DNA from: Akkermansia sp.
Lineage (GTDB): Bacteria; Verrucomicrobiota; Verrucomicrobiia; Verrucomicrobiales; Akkermansiaceae
Reading direction: 5' to 3'
Length of the DNA: 44,704 nt
NCBI GenBank assembly: GCA_017399165.1
Contig: JAFQEF010000102.1
Span: forward strand, 1 to 44,704
Under the pieces are notes generated by a model that did no database searches, had not been told where the DNA came from, and was given only the letters and a program-made list of their open reading frames with translations. The stretch's first letter is position 1; each line of letters begins with the position of its first letter. The position numbers and the translations under genes are program-made. Positions 24,057-30,641 of this stretch are shown here, in pieces.

Positions 24057-24533
24057 ATGAAACAGGAAGCCCTTCTTAAATTACTGGAGACGGACGCGCG
24101 CCTGAGCGACCGGCAGATTGCAGACCGCCTTGGCGTAAGTGTATCTGAAGTTGCAGCAGAGCGAGCTACCCTCGAGCAAGAGGGGCGCATCGTGGGGTAT
24201 CAAACCATTGTCAACCACGATGAAGTAGGCGTATCTGCCTTTATCGAGGTACGCTGTACACCCGAACGCGGTGACGGCTTTGACCGCTTGGCACGCCGCA
24301 TTGCTCAATTTGAGGAAGTGAAGAGCTGTTTCCTGATGAGCGGTGGCTATGACCTGTTGGTGATGGTGGAGGCCGATAACCTGCAAGGGGTTGCCCGCTT
24401 TGTGAGCGAGAAGCTCTCCAACCTGCACGGCATTCTCTCCACTGCCACGCATTTCCTTCTTAAGACATACAAGCTCAACGGCCTGAAGTTCCACGACGAA
24501 CCTGAGAGCGACCGCATCAGCGTAGCCCCCTGA
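24057..24533 (+). CDS. Lrp/AsnC family transcriptional regulator
   Basis: DNA-binding feast/famine regulator of 158 aa. The winged helix-turn-helix is N-terminal (LLETDARLSDRQIADRLGVSVSEVAAERATLEQEGRIVGYQTIVN, about 9-53), and the RAM ligand-binding domain follows (AFIEVRCTPERGDGFDRLARRIAQFEEVKSCFLMSGGYDLLVMVEADNL). The GGYDLLVMVE stretch is typical. It precedes an aminotransferase gene by 8 bp, a common arrangement in which an amino-acid-sensing regulator sits with an amino-acid enzyme, so the ligand is probably an amino acid related to that enzyme. Regulation of the pair by itself is plausible but not shown. Confidence 0.94.
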   Translation: MKQEALLKLLETDARLSDRQIADRLGVSVSEVAAERATLEQEGRIVGYQTIVNHDEVGVSAFIEVRCTPERGDGFDRLARRIAQFEEVKSCFLMSGGYDLLVMVEADNLQGVARFVSEKLSNLHGILSTATHFLLKTYKLNGLKFHDEPESDRISVAP

Positions 24534-24541
24534 TTACCGCC

Positions 24542-25708
24542 ATGGACTGGAACCGCATACTATCCAAACAGGTTGTCGAGCTGCCGAAATCCGGCATTCG
24601 TGAGTTCTTTGACCTTGTTACCGGCAGCAAGGATATCATCTCCCTGGGGGTGGGCGAGCCGGATTTTGTCACCCCCTGGAATATCCGCGAGGCGGCCATC
24701 ACCTCTCTGGAGAAAGGGCGCACCACCTACACCAGCAACTACGGCTTAGAGAGCCTGCGCCGTGCCATTGCCACATACGTGGAGGACTTTTTCAAGGTCT
24801 CTTACAACCCGCTTAACGAGATCTTGCCCACTGTGGGCGTGAGCGAAGCCATCGACTTAGCACTGCGTTGCTTGGTTAACCCCGGGGATGAGGTATTGTA
24901 CCACGAGCCTGCCTACGTGAGCTATGCTCCCTCCGTTCAATTGTGCTACGGTACCCCCAAACCGGTGGAAACCAGCATTGACGACCTTTTTGCCCTGAAT
25001 CCTGCCAAGCTGGAGGCGGCCATCACCCCACGCACCAAGGTATTGATGCTCAACTTCCCCACCAACCCCACAGGCTCCATTGCCCCTACAGAAACGCTGG
25101 AGGCCATTGCCAAAATCTGCATCAAGCATGACCTGTTTGTGTTGACAGACGAGATATACTCCGAGCTGCGCTACGATGGGGAAGAGCACACCAGCATCGC
25201 CTCCCTGCCCGGCATGAAAGAGCGCACGCTGTTGCTGCACGGGTTCTCTAAAGCTTTTGCTATGACCGGGTTCCGCCTTGGCTATGCCTGCGGCCCCAAG
25301 GAGCTCATCGACCAAATGATGAAGATTCACTCCTACACCATGATTTGCCCCACCATCACCAGCCAAGAGGCAGGCATTGAAGCCCTGCAAAACGGCATAC
25401 CCGCCATGCTGGAGATGCGCGACAGCTACCACCGCCGTCGCGACTACATTGTAGGCAGATTCAACAAGATGGGTATGGATTGCCACTTGCCCGGCGGTGC
25501 TTTCTACACCTTCCCCTGCATTAAGCGTTTCGGCTTAAGCTCCAAAGAATTTGCTATGCGTTTGCTCAAAGACGCCAAAGTAGCCGCCGTACCCGGCACT
25601 GCCTTTGGTGCCTGTGGCGAGGGCTACCTGCGCTGCTGCTACGCCACCAGCATGCAGTTACTCATCGAAGCCTGCGATAAAATGGAACGCTTTTGTGAAT
25701 CGCTCTGA
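24542..25708 (+). CDS. Class I/II PLP-dependent aminotransferase
   Basis: Cytoplasmic aminotransferase of 388 aa in the aspartate/alanine aminotransferase fold group. Marks: SLGVGEPDFVTPWNIREAA (34-52), YTSNYGLESLRRAIA (63-77), NFPTNPTGS (171-179), LTDEIYSELRYDG (201-213), PLP lysine Lys237 in HGFSKAFAMTGFRLGY, and a C-terminal YLRCCYATS segment with the carboxylate-binding Arg. The amino donor cannot be fixed by sequence; aromatic, aspartate or alanine specificity are all possible. It is co-transcribed with the Lrp-type regulator. The last bases of the gene lie in a perfect 14-bp palindrome. Confidence 0.93.
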   Translation: MDWNRILSKQVVELPKSGIREFFDLVTGSKDIISLGVGEPDFVTPWNIREAAITSLEKGRTTYTSNYGLESLRRAIATYVEDFFKVSYNPLNEILPTVGVSEAIDLALRCLVNPGDEVLYHEPAYVSYAPSVQLCYGTPKPVETSIDDLFALNPAKLEAAITPRTKVLMLNFPTNPTGSIAPTETLEAIAKICIKHDLFVLTDEIYSELRYDGEEHTSIASLPGMKERTLLLHGFSKAFAMTGFRLGYACGPKELIDQMMKIHSYTMICPTITSQEAGIEALQNGIPAMLEMRDSYHRRRDYIVGRFNKMGMDCHLPGGAFYTFPCIKRFGLSSKEFAMRLLKDAKVAAVPGTAFGACGEGYLRCCYATSMQLLIEACDKMERFCESL

Positions 25709-25723
25709 CGAGCGATTCACAAA
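25692..25723. repeat. Perfect 14-bp inverted repeat across the aminotransferase stop
   Basis: TTTGTGAATCGCTC (25692-25705), TGAC loop, GAGCGATTCACAAA (25710-25723). The stop TGA is in the loop. No T-run follows. The right arm looks like an inverted copy of the gene's 3' end placed next to the cassette flank. Confidence 0.85.
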
Positions 25724-25776
25724 TACGAAGGACGAATTCCGAAATACGAAGTAATAAATTCAGGCGACAGCGTCGC
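25721..25776. repeat. Left flank of the four-helix-bundle cassette
   Basis: AAATACGAAGGACGAA (25721-25736), then CGAAATACGAAGT (25740-25752), whose exact inverted copy is at 26217-26229. A small hairpin GCGAC-AGC-GTCGC (25764-25776) abuts the next ATG. Confidence 0.7.
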
Positions 25777-26184
25777 ATGCTGCGGGTCATGCAAAGTAGA
25801 GAAAACTTCCGACAACAAATGATGGCGCGAACCAAAAAATTTGCGTTACGCGTCTATAATCTCTGCAGTAGTCTCCCCAATACAATAGAATCAAAACATA
25901 TTCGCAACCAACTTTTTCGTTGCGCAACCTCGGTTGCTGCAAATTATCGAGCTGCCCACCGGGCAAAGTCCGACAAAGATTACCTCAGCAAGCTGAAAAT
26001 ATGCGAAGAAGAGTCTGATGAAACATGTTTTTGGCTTGATATGTGTGTGGAGTGCCGTTTTATCAGCTTAAAACAAGTTGCAGACCTCATGCGCGAAGCA
26101 GAAGAAATAACATCCATCATCGTAACCTCATGCATCACCAAAAGACGAAACATTGAAGCAAAAAAGAGCTTAAGCAATTCATAG
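25777..26184 (+). CDS. Four-helix-bundle protein (bS23 / 23S intervening-sequence family)
   Basis: Small helical protein, 135 aa from ATG 25777 (ATG 25789 would give 131). The family pattern is clear: KKFALRVYNLCSSLPNTIESKHIRNQLFRCATSVAANYRAAHRAKSDKDYLSKLKICEEESDETCFWLDM, then ADLMREAEEITSIIVTSCITKRR. Such proteins are often encoded in intervening sequences of 23S rRNA genes or as isolated intergenic cassettes; their cellular role is uncertain, possibly RNA or protein binding. Here the gene stands between inverted repeats with a hairpin touching each end of the frame, and both hairpins share GGCGACAGC. This suggests a discrete mobile unit inserted between two unrelated genes. Confidence 0.88.
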   Translation: MLRVMQSRENFRQQMMARTKKFALRVYNLCSSLPNTIESKHIRNQLFRCATSVAANYRAAHRAKSDKDYLSKLKICEEESDETCFWLDMCVECRFISLKQVADLMREAEEITSIIVTSCITKRRNIEAKKSLSNS

Positions 26185-26188
26185 TTCC

Positions 26189-26252
26189 GTGGGCGACAGC
26201 CCACCTTGCTTCTTAAACTTCGTATTTCGCATTTCGTATTTCGTATTTCGTA
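26189..26252. repeat. Right flank of the cassette: hairpin, inverted repeat and 7-bp tandem repeat
   Basis: GTGGGC-GACA-GCCCAC hairpin (26189-26204), ACTTCGTATTTCG (26217-26229, inverted copy of 25740-25752), then CGTATTT-type 7-bp units four times (26221-26248), ending just before ATG 26256. Confidence 0.7.
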
Positions 26253-26255
26253 CTC

Positions 26256-26960
26256 ATGCAAACAGACACACGCCTTTACCGCACCTGCGTCTACCCCATG
26301 GCCATTTTCATGAGCTTTACGCTTGTGCTGGCGTTCGGGGGGGAGGCCATCAAATGGGACCACCCGGATGCCGCTTGGTGGCAGCGGGCACCGGAGATGT
26401 GGCTCTACCCGCTGCAAACGCTGGTATGCGGTGCCTGGTTGTGGCATGTACGCAAAGAAATGCAGTGGGATTGGGCCCTGCGCCCCTGCCTGTTAGCCAT
26501 ACCGTTCGGGCTGGCAGGCATCGGTTTGTGGATGATACCATACTTTACCGGGTGGATACCGAATGAGGGCAACGGTTTTATGCCCGAGCGGATATTCGGC
26601 GATGGCAGCGCCCTGACCCTGGTAGAATACGCCATGCGTTTTGTGAGAGCAGCTGTTATTGTAGCCTTTGCAGAGGAGCTGTTTTGGCGCGGGTTCCTGA
26701 TGCGCTGGTGCATCAACAGAGATTTTCCGCAAAGCGTAGCCATCGGCACGCACAGTTGGCTTGCATACGGTGTTACCACGGCAGCCTTTATGCTGATACA
26801 CAACCCGGCAGACTGGGCAGGCGCCTTTGTTTACGGCACTCTTACTTATATTTTAGTCATTAAAACCAAGCGCATAACACCCGCCATTGTCATGCATGGG
26901 GTAGCCAATGCTACCATGGGCATTTGCGCCATCTGTTTCAACCTACCTCACCTTTGGTAA
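26256..26960 (+). CDS. CPBP-type (CAAX) intramembrane metalloprotease
   Basis: Membrane protein of 234 aa with about six hydrophobic spans. Active-site motifs of the Abi/CPBP family are present: FAEELFWRG (Glu140, Glu141, Arg145), MLIHNPADW (His182) and VMHGVANATMG (His214, Asn218). These residues bind the catalytic metal inside the membrane. A branch of this family occurs in organisms with exosortase and PEP-CTERM proteins, and a PEP-CTERM protein is encoded at 15107, so a role in handling surface proteins is possible but inferred. Its natural promoter may be lost or replaced by the upstream cassette. The next gene begins 12 bp downstream. Confidence 0.88.
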   Translation: MQTDTRLYRTCVYPMAIFMSFTLVLAFGGEAIKWDHPDAAWWQRAPEMWLYPLQTLVCGAWLWHVRKEMQWDWALRPCLLAIPFGLAGIGLWMIPYFTGWIPNEGNGFMPERIFGDGSALTLVEYAMRFVRAAVIVAFAEELFWRGFLMRWCINRDFPQSVAIGTHSWLAYGVTTAAFMLIHNPADWAGAFVYGTLTYILVIKTKRITPAIVMHGVANATMGICAICFNLPHLW

Positions 26961-26972
26961 ATCTCTCTCATC

Positions 26973-27857
26973 ATGCAAGCATTCATTTTAGGTGCCGGTC
27001 TCGGCACACGCCTGGAGCCCCTCAGCCTCATTCTCCCCAAGCCGCTCATGCCCGTCTTTCAAAAACCATTGGTGCAACACACCATGGATTCTTTTATGAA
27101 AGCTGGCGTTACGGAGTTTATTATCAACACCTCCACCCTTGAGTTCGCGTGGGATAAAGCCTTCCCATGCCCCGACCCGCAATACCGTGGCTGCCCCGTC
27201 ACCTTCAGCCATGAGGATGAGCCCTTAGACTCTGGCGGCGGTGTGAAAAAGATTCTGCCGCTCTGGAAGGAGGGCCCCCTCATTGTCCACAACGGCGACA
27301 TTTTAACGGACATCCCCCTGGCAGACCTGCTGGCGGAGCACCGCCGCAGCGGCAATCTGCTCACCATGGCCTTGCGCAGCATAGACGGCAAGCGCAATGT
27401 TGGGTTTGATGAAAGCACCGGTCGCATTACCGACATGCGACACGCCTTGGGCATTACCCCCGGCACCCACCAATTTGCAGGCACTTACATTATGGAGGCA
27501 GAGGTAGCACACCTCTTCCCCGCAGATGACAAGTTCTCCATATTCCCCATCTGGCTGGAGCTCATCAAACAAGGGCGCGCCGGCGGCGTTGTGTTCGACT
27601 GGGCCAACTGGCATGAAATAGGCACCCCACAAGGCTACCTCGATGCCATTTTGGAGCTGCCTAACAACCAACGCATTCACCCCACTGCCTCCATCTCTGC
27701 TCTGGCAGAAATAGGCGAGGATTGCATGGTGGGGCAAGACGCCGTGATACCCGCAGGTTGCGAGCTGGATGACTGCATTGTGTGGCCCCGCACCCATGTT
27801 GCCCCCGGCTCTTACCACCGCGCTATCCTCACCCCGCGTATTACCGTACAGTTATAA
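26973..27857 (+). CDS. Sugar-phosphate nucleotidyltransferase (NTP_transferase)
   Basis: The 294-aa enzyme should transfer a nucleotide to a sugar phosphate, producing an NDP-sugar for glycan synthesis. The nucleotide-binding signature FILGAGLGTRLEPLSLILPKPLMPV lies at residues 4-28, the metal Asp motif IVHNGDILTDIP near 104-115, and FAGTYIMEAEV near 169. The C-terminus has an incomplete left-handed-helix-like part (IHPTASISALAEIGEDCMVGQDAVIPAGCELDDCIVWP). It resembles mannose-1-phosphate guanylyltransferase or MurNAc-1-phosphate uridylyltransferase types; the nucleotide and sugar are not fixed. It is co-oriented with the CPBP protease (12-bp gap) and followed by a terminator. Confidence 0.9.
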   Translation: MQAFILGAGLGTRLEPLSLILPKPLMPVFQKPLVQHTMDSFMKAGVTEFIINTSTLEFAWDKAFPCPDPQYRGCPVTFSHEDEPLDSGGGVKKILPLWKEGPLIVHNGDILTDIPLADLLAEHRRSGNLLTMALRSIDGKRNVGFDESTGRITDMRHALGITPGTHQFAGTYIMEAEVAHLFPADDKFSIFPIWLELIKQGRAGGVVFDWANWHEIGTPQGYLDAILELPNNQRIHPTASISALAEIGEDCMVGQDAVIPAGCELDDCIVWPRTHVAPGSYHRAILTPRITVQL

Positions 27858-27880
27858 AAAACAGACGGATTTTCGCACCT

Positions 27881-27903
27881 AGTTAGAGCAATCTCTAGCT
27901 TTT
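27881..27903 (+). terminator. Terminator after the nucleotidyltransferase gene
   Basis: AGTTAGAG (27881-27888) pairs with CTCTAGCT (27893-27900), with one G-U pair, over a CAAT loop, followed by TTTAT. Confidence 0.6.
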
Positions 27904-27960
27904 ATCAAAAAAAACGCATACTTGCGCGGAATTTTCTTTTCATAGGGGGGTGGGGTGTGA

Positions 27961-27966
27961 TAGAAT
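27961..27966 (+). promoter_or_regulatory. -10 box of the mmd operon
   Basis: TAGAAT; the -35 region (TTTCAT at 17 bp) is weak. The leader to ATG 28060 would be close to 90 nt, longer than elsewhere in the window. The gap 27904-28059 shows no other feature. Confidence 0.45.
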
Positions 27967-28059
27967 GGGTGCAGCGTGGGAAGGCGCAACGGCAGTGCTG
28001 TATACAGATGACAACTGCGGGTGCCGGAACCACGAACACCATACTCAAAAAAAACACAT

Positions 28060-29625
28060 ATGGCTATAGATCCCAAATTACTTGAAGACCTTGAGGCCCG
28101 CAGACGTAAGATTAAGTACGCTGCGTCACAGGAGAAGTATGATGCCCGCCACGCGAAAGGAGACTGGACAGCTCGTGAGCGAATCGCCTGCCTGTTTGAC
28201 AATGGCTCCTTTACAGAAATCGGCATGCACACCAAGCACCATTGCAGCAACTTCGGCATGCTGAGCAAGGATATTCCCGGCGATGGCATTGTGACCGGAT
28301 TCGGTTTGGTCAATGGGCGTCCGGTAGCGGCAGCATCTGCCGACTTCTTGGCGCAGGGTGGTTCTTTGGGATACATGCATGCCCAAAAGATTTGTGATGC
28401 CCAGCAATATGCCATCAAAGGCGGCATGCCCGTTATCCAGATTAACGACTCCGGCGGTGCCCGTTTGCAAGAGGGTGTAGACTCCCTCACCGGCTTTGCC
28501 AACGTGTTCTACAACAATGTGGCAGCCAGTGGAGTAGTACCGCAGATTTCCCTTATCCTTGGTCCCTGCGCCGGTGGTGCAGCATACTCCCCCGCCCTTA
28601 CGGACTTCATCATCATACGCCGTGGCGGGGCAGCCGGCATGTACATTACCGGGCCCAAGGTCATTGAGCAGGTAACGTATGAGAAATGCACCATGGAAGA
28701 GATTGGCGGGGCAGATGTGCACGCCTCCGTATCCGGCAATGCTCACTTTGTAGCCAACAGCGATGAAGAGGCCATCAACATTGCTAAAAAGCTGCTCACC
28801 TACCTGCCCTCCAACAACACGCAGGACCCGCCCCACGAACTTGATTGCCCGCTGGACATTGCAGATGATGAAGGCATGAACGACATCATACCCGAGAGCA
28901 ACACCACCCCGCTGGACATGCAAAAAGTGATTGCCCGTTTGGTGGATGAAGGCAGCTTTATGGAGGTGCATGCCAACTTTGCCGGCAACGTCATCGTAGG
29001 CTTTGGCCGCATTTGCGGTGTGGTAGTAGGCATTATCGCCAACCAGCCCGCCGTGAAAGCCGGGTGCTTGGATATTGATGCATCCGACAAAGCCGCCCGA
29101 TTCATCCGCTGCTGCGACTCCTTCAACATCCCCTTGGTCAACTTGGTGGATGTACCGGGATTCCTGCCCGGCAAGCAGCAAGAGCGCGGCGGCATCATTC
29201 GCCATGGCGCCAAGATGATTTTCGCCTACTCCTCTGCCACCGTACCCAAGGTAACAATGATTTTGCGCAAGGCATACGGCGGAGCCTACATTGCCATGTG
29301 CTGCAAGGGCTTGGGGGCAGATGCCGTATATGCATGGCCAACAGCGGAGATTGCCGTGATGGGAGCCCAAGGTGCCGTACCCGTGCTGTATGGGCGCGAG
29401 CTCAAGGGCATAGAGGATGACGCCGCCCGCGAGGCACGCCGCCAAGAGCTGCTCAACGAGTATACCGAGGCCTTCTACAACCCGTACGCCGCCGCCGCAT
29501 CCGACCAGGTGACCGAGGTTATCAACCCCAAGGAAACCCGCGCCAAGATTGCACTCACCCTGCGTACCCTCCTTAACAAGAAGGAGACACGCCCCGCCAA
29601 GAAACACGGCAACATGCCGCTCTGA
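28060..29625 (+). CDS. mmdA: Biotin-dependent acyl-CoA carboxyltransferase, methylmalonyl-CoA decarboxylase alpha subunit type
   Basis: Cytoplasmic carboxyltransferase (521 aa from ATG 28060) that moves a carboxyl group between acyl-CoA and biotin. Both crotonase-like halves are present: KYDARHAKGDWTARERIACLFDNGSF, GGSLGYMHAQKICDAQ, INDSGGARLQEGVDSL and GPCAGGAAYSPALTDF in the first, and GFGRICGVVVGIIANQP, LVDVPGFLPGKQQERGGIIRHGAK and LRKAYGGAYIAM in the second. With the downstream OadG-, biotin-carrier- and OadB-type genes it forms a sodium-translocating decarboxylase. Methylmalonyl-CoA (propionate formation) is the best guess for the substrate; propionyl-CoA carboxylase or glutaconyl-CoA use cannot be excluded. 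It is the first gene of the operon. Confidence 0.94.
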   Translation: MAIDPKLLEDLEARRRKIKYAASQEKYDARHAKGDWTARERIACLFDNGSFTEIGMHTKHHCSNFGMLSKDIPGDGIVTGFGLVNGRPVAAASADFLAQGGSLGYMHAQKICDAQQYAIKGGMPVIQINDSGGARLQEGVDSLTGFANVFYNNVAASGVVPQISLILGPCAGGAAYSPALTDFIIIRRGGAAGMYITGPKVIEQVTYEKCTMEEIGGADVHASVSGNAHFVANSDEEAINIAKKLLTYLPSNNTQDPPHELDCPLDIADDEGMNDIIPESNTTPLDMQKVIARLVDEGSFMEVHANFAGNVIVGFGRICGVVVGIIANQPAVKAGCLDIDASDKAARFIRCCDSFNIPLVNLVDVPGFLPGKQQERGGIIRHGAKMIFAYSSATVPKVTMILRKAYGGAYIAMCCKGLGADAVYAWPTAEIAVMGAQGAVPVLYGRELKGIEDDAAREARRQELLNEYTEAFYNPYAAAASDQVTEVINPKETRAKIALTLRTLLNKKETRPAKKHGNMPL

Positions 29626-29650
29626 TTCTTTTTCCAATTAAATCCAAATC

Positions 29651-30106
29651 ATGATCAACACATTCAATACACTCGCCATTACGTGGGATGCTTTTATGAA
29701 AGCAGCCACGTACCAGCTTACGGGTATGATTGTGGTGTTCGGCTGTTTGGTTCTGCTCTGGATTATCCTTGAGATCTCGGGCGCGGTTGCAACCCGCCAA
29801 GAGGCCAAGAGAAAAGCCGAGGCAGACGCTGCACGCGCAGCAGCAGCAGCCGCCGCCCCCGTAGCCCCGCAACCGGCAGTGGCACCCGAGCTGGCACCCG
29901 CACAGGTGGCAGCCATTGCCGCCGGTATTTATGATGCCGCCGCCTCCAGCATTACGCCCGAGGTTGTAGCCGCCATTGCCGCCGCCGTTAAGGTAACGGT
30001 TGGTAATGAGGCCCGCATTCTGGACATTCAGCCCGTCAACACAGGCTACGCCCAAAGCGGTCGCACCGCCATCATGAACTCCCATTCATTCCCCACCCGC
30101 GGATAA
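29651..30106 (+). CDS. mmdD: OadG-like small membrane subunit of the Na+-pump decarboxylase
   Basis: The 151-aa protein has one N-terminal membrane span (QLTGMIVVFGCLVLLWIILEISGAV, about 22-46), then an Ala/Pro-rich linker (about 58-85) and an Ala-rich helical C-terminus (AIAAAVKVTVGNEARILDI). The N-terminal half matches the OadG/MmdD pattern; these subunits hold the carboxyltransferase, biotin carrier and pump together. It is longer than many delta subunits because of the C-terminal part. It is 25 bp after mmdA and 59 bp before the biotin carrier. Confidence 0.85.
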   Translation: MINTFNTLAITWDAFMKAATYQLTGMIVVFGCLVLLWIILEISGAVATRQEAKRKAEADAARAAAAAAAPVAPQPAVAPELAPAQVAAIAAGIYDAAASSITPEVVAAIAAAVKVTVGNEARILDIQPVNTGYAQSGRTAIMNSHSFPTRG

Positions 30107-30165
30107 TACCGCACCCCCAAAAAATCTTTCTTTTAATCTTAACAATCTAACACACATACAATACA

Positions 30166-30564
30166 ATGAAACAACTCCGTATCACCGTTGCCGGCCAAAC
30201 TTTTGATGTAACCGTAGAAACCGTAGGCGGCAGCCTTGCCGCAGCCCCGGCTCCTGCACCTGTAGCCGCCCCCGTGGTAGCACCCGCTCCCGTTGCCGCC
30301 CCTGTAGCCGCCCCGGCTCCCGTAGCAGCCCCTGCCCCCGCTGCAAACACAGGCACCCCCGTACCCAGCCCGCTGGCAGGCAAAGTTGTGTCTCTGGATG
30401 TTACCCCCGGCACCGCCGTTAAGGAGGGCGACCAAATCATGACCCTTGAGGCCATGAAGATGAACACCGTTATCTACGCCCCCGCTAACGGCACCGTTAC
30501 CTCTTTTGCAGTAGCCCCCGGCGACACCGTTGCTGAGAACCAGCCGCTCGCCTACCTCGGTTAA
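30166..30564 (+). CDS. mmdC: Biotin carrier subunit of the decarboxylase
   Basis: The 132-aa protein carries covalent biotin and shuttles CO2 between the carboxyltransferase and the membrane pump. The N-terminal MKQLRITVAGQTFDVTVE segment is typical of OadA/MmdC carriers. A flexible Ala/Pro/Val linker (about 25-62), made of near-repeats, precedes the biotinyl domain PSPLAGKVVSLDVTPGTAVKEGDQIMTLEAMKMN with Lys98 in EAMKM as the biotinylation site. It is third in the mmd operon. The low-complexity GC-rich linker may vary in length between strains. Confidence 0.94.
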   Translation: MKQLRITVAGQTFDVTVETVGGSLAAAPAPAPVAAPVVAPAPVAAPVAAPAPVAAPAPAANTGTPVPSPLAGKVVSLDVTPGTAVKEGDQIMTLEAMKMNTVIYAPANGTVTSFAVAPGDTVAENQPLAYLG

Positions 30565-30583
30565 GCTCCCCCTGCGGGTTCGG

Positions 30584-30611
30584 CCTCACGCGCTTACAAA
30601 GCGTAGTGAGG
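30584..30611 (+). other. Stem-loop between mmdC and mmdB
   Basis: CCTCAC (30584-30589) pairs with GTGAGG (30606-30611) and CGCTT (30591-30595) with AAGCG (30599-30603), interrupted by a bulge. There is no T-run, so it may act as an mRNA stability or processing element in the operon. Confidence 0.5.
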
Positions 30612-30641
30612 GTGTAAACAATAACCTTTTATCACGCTGAT

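Noticed and set aside
28126..29637. Open frame opposite mmdA
   Set aside because: Shadow of the carboxyltransferase gene.
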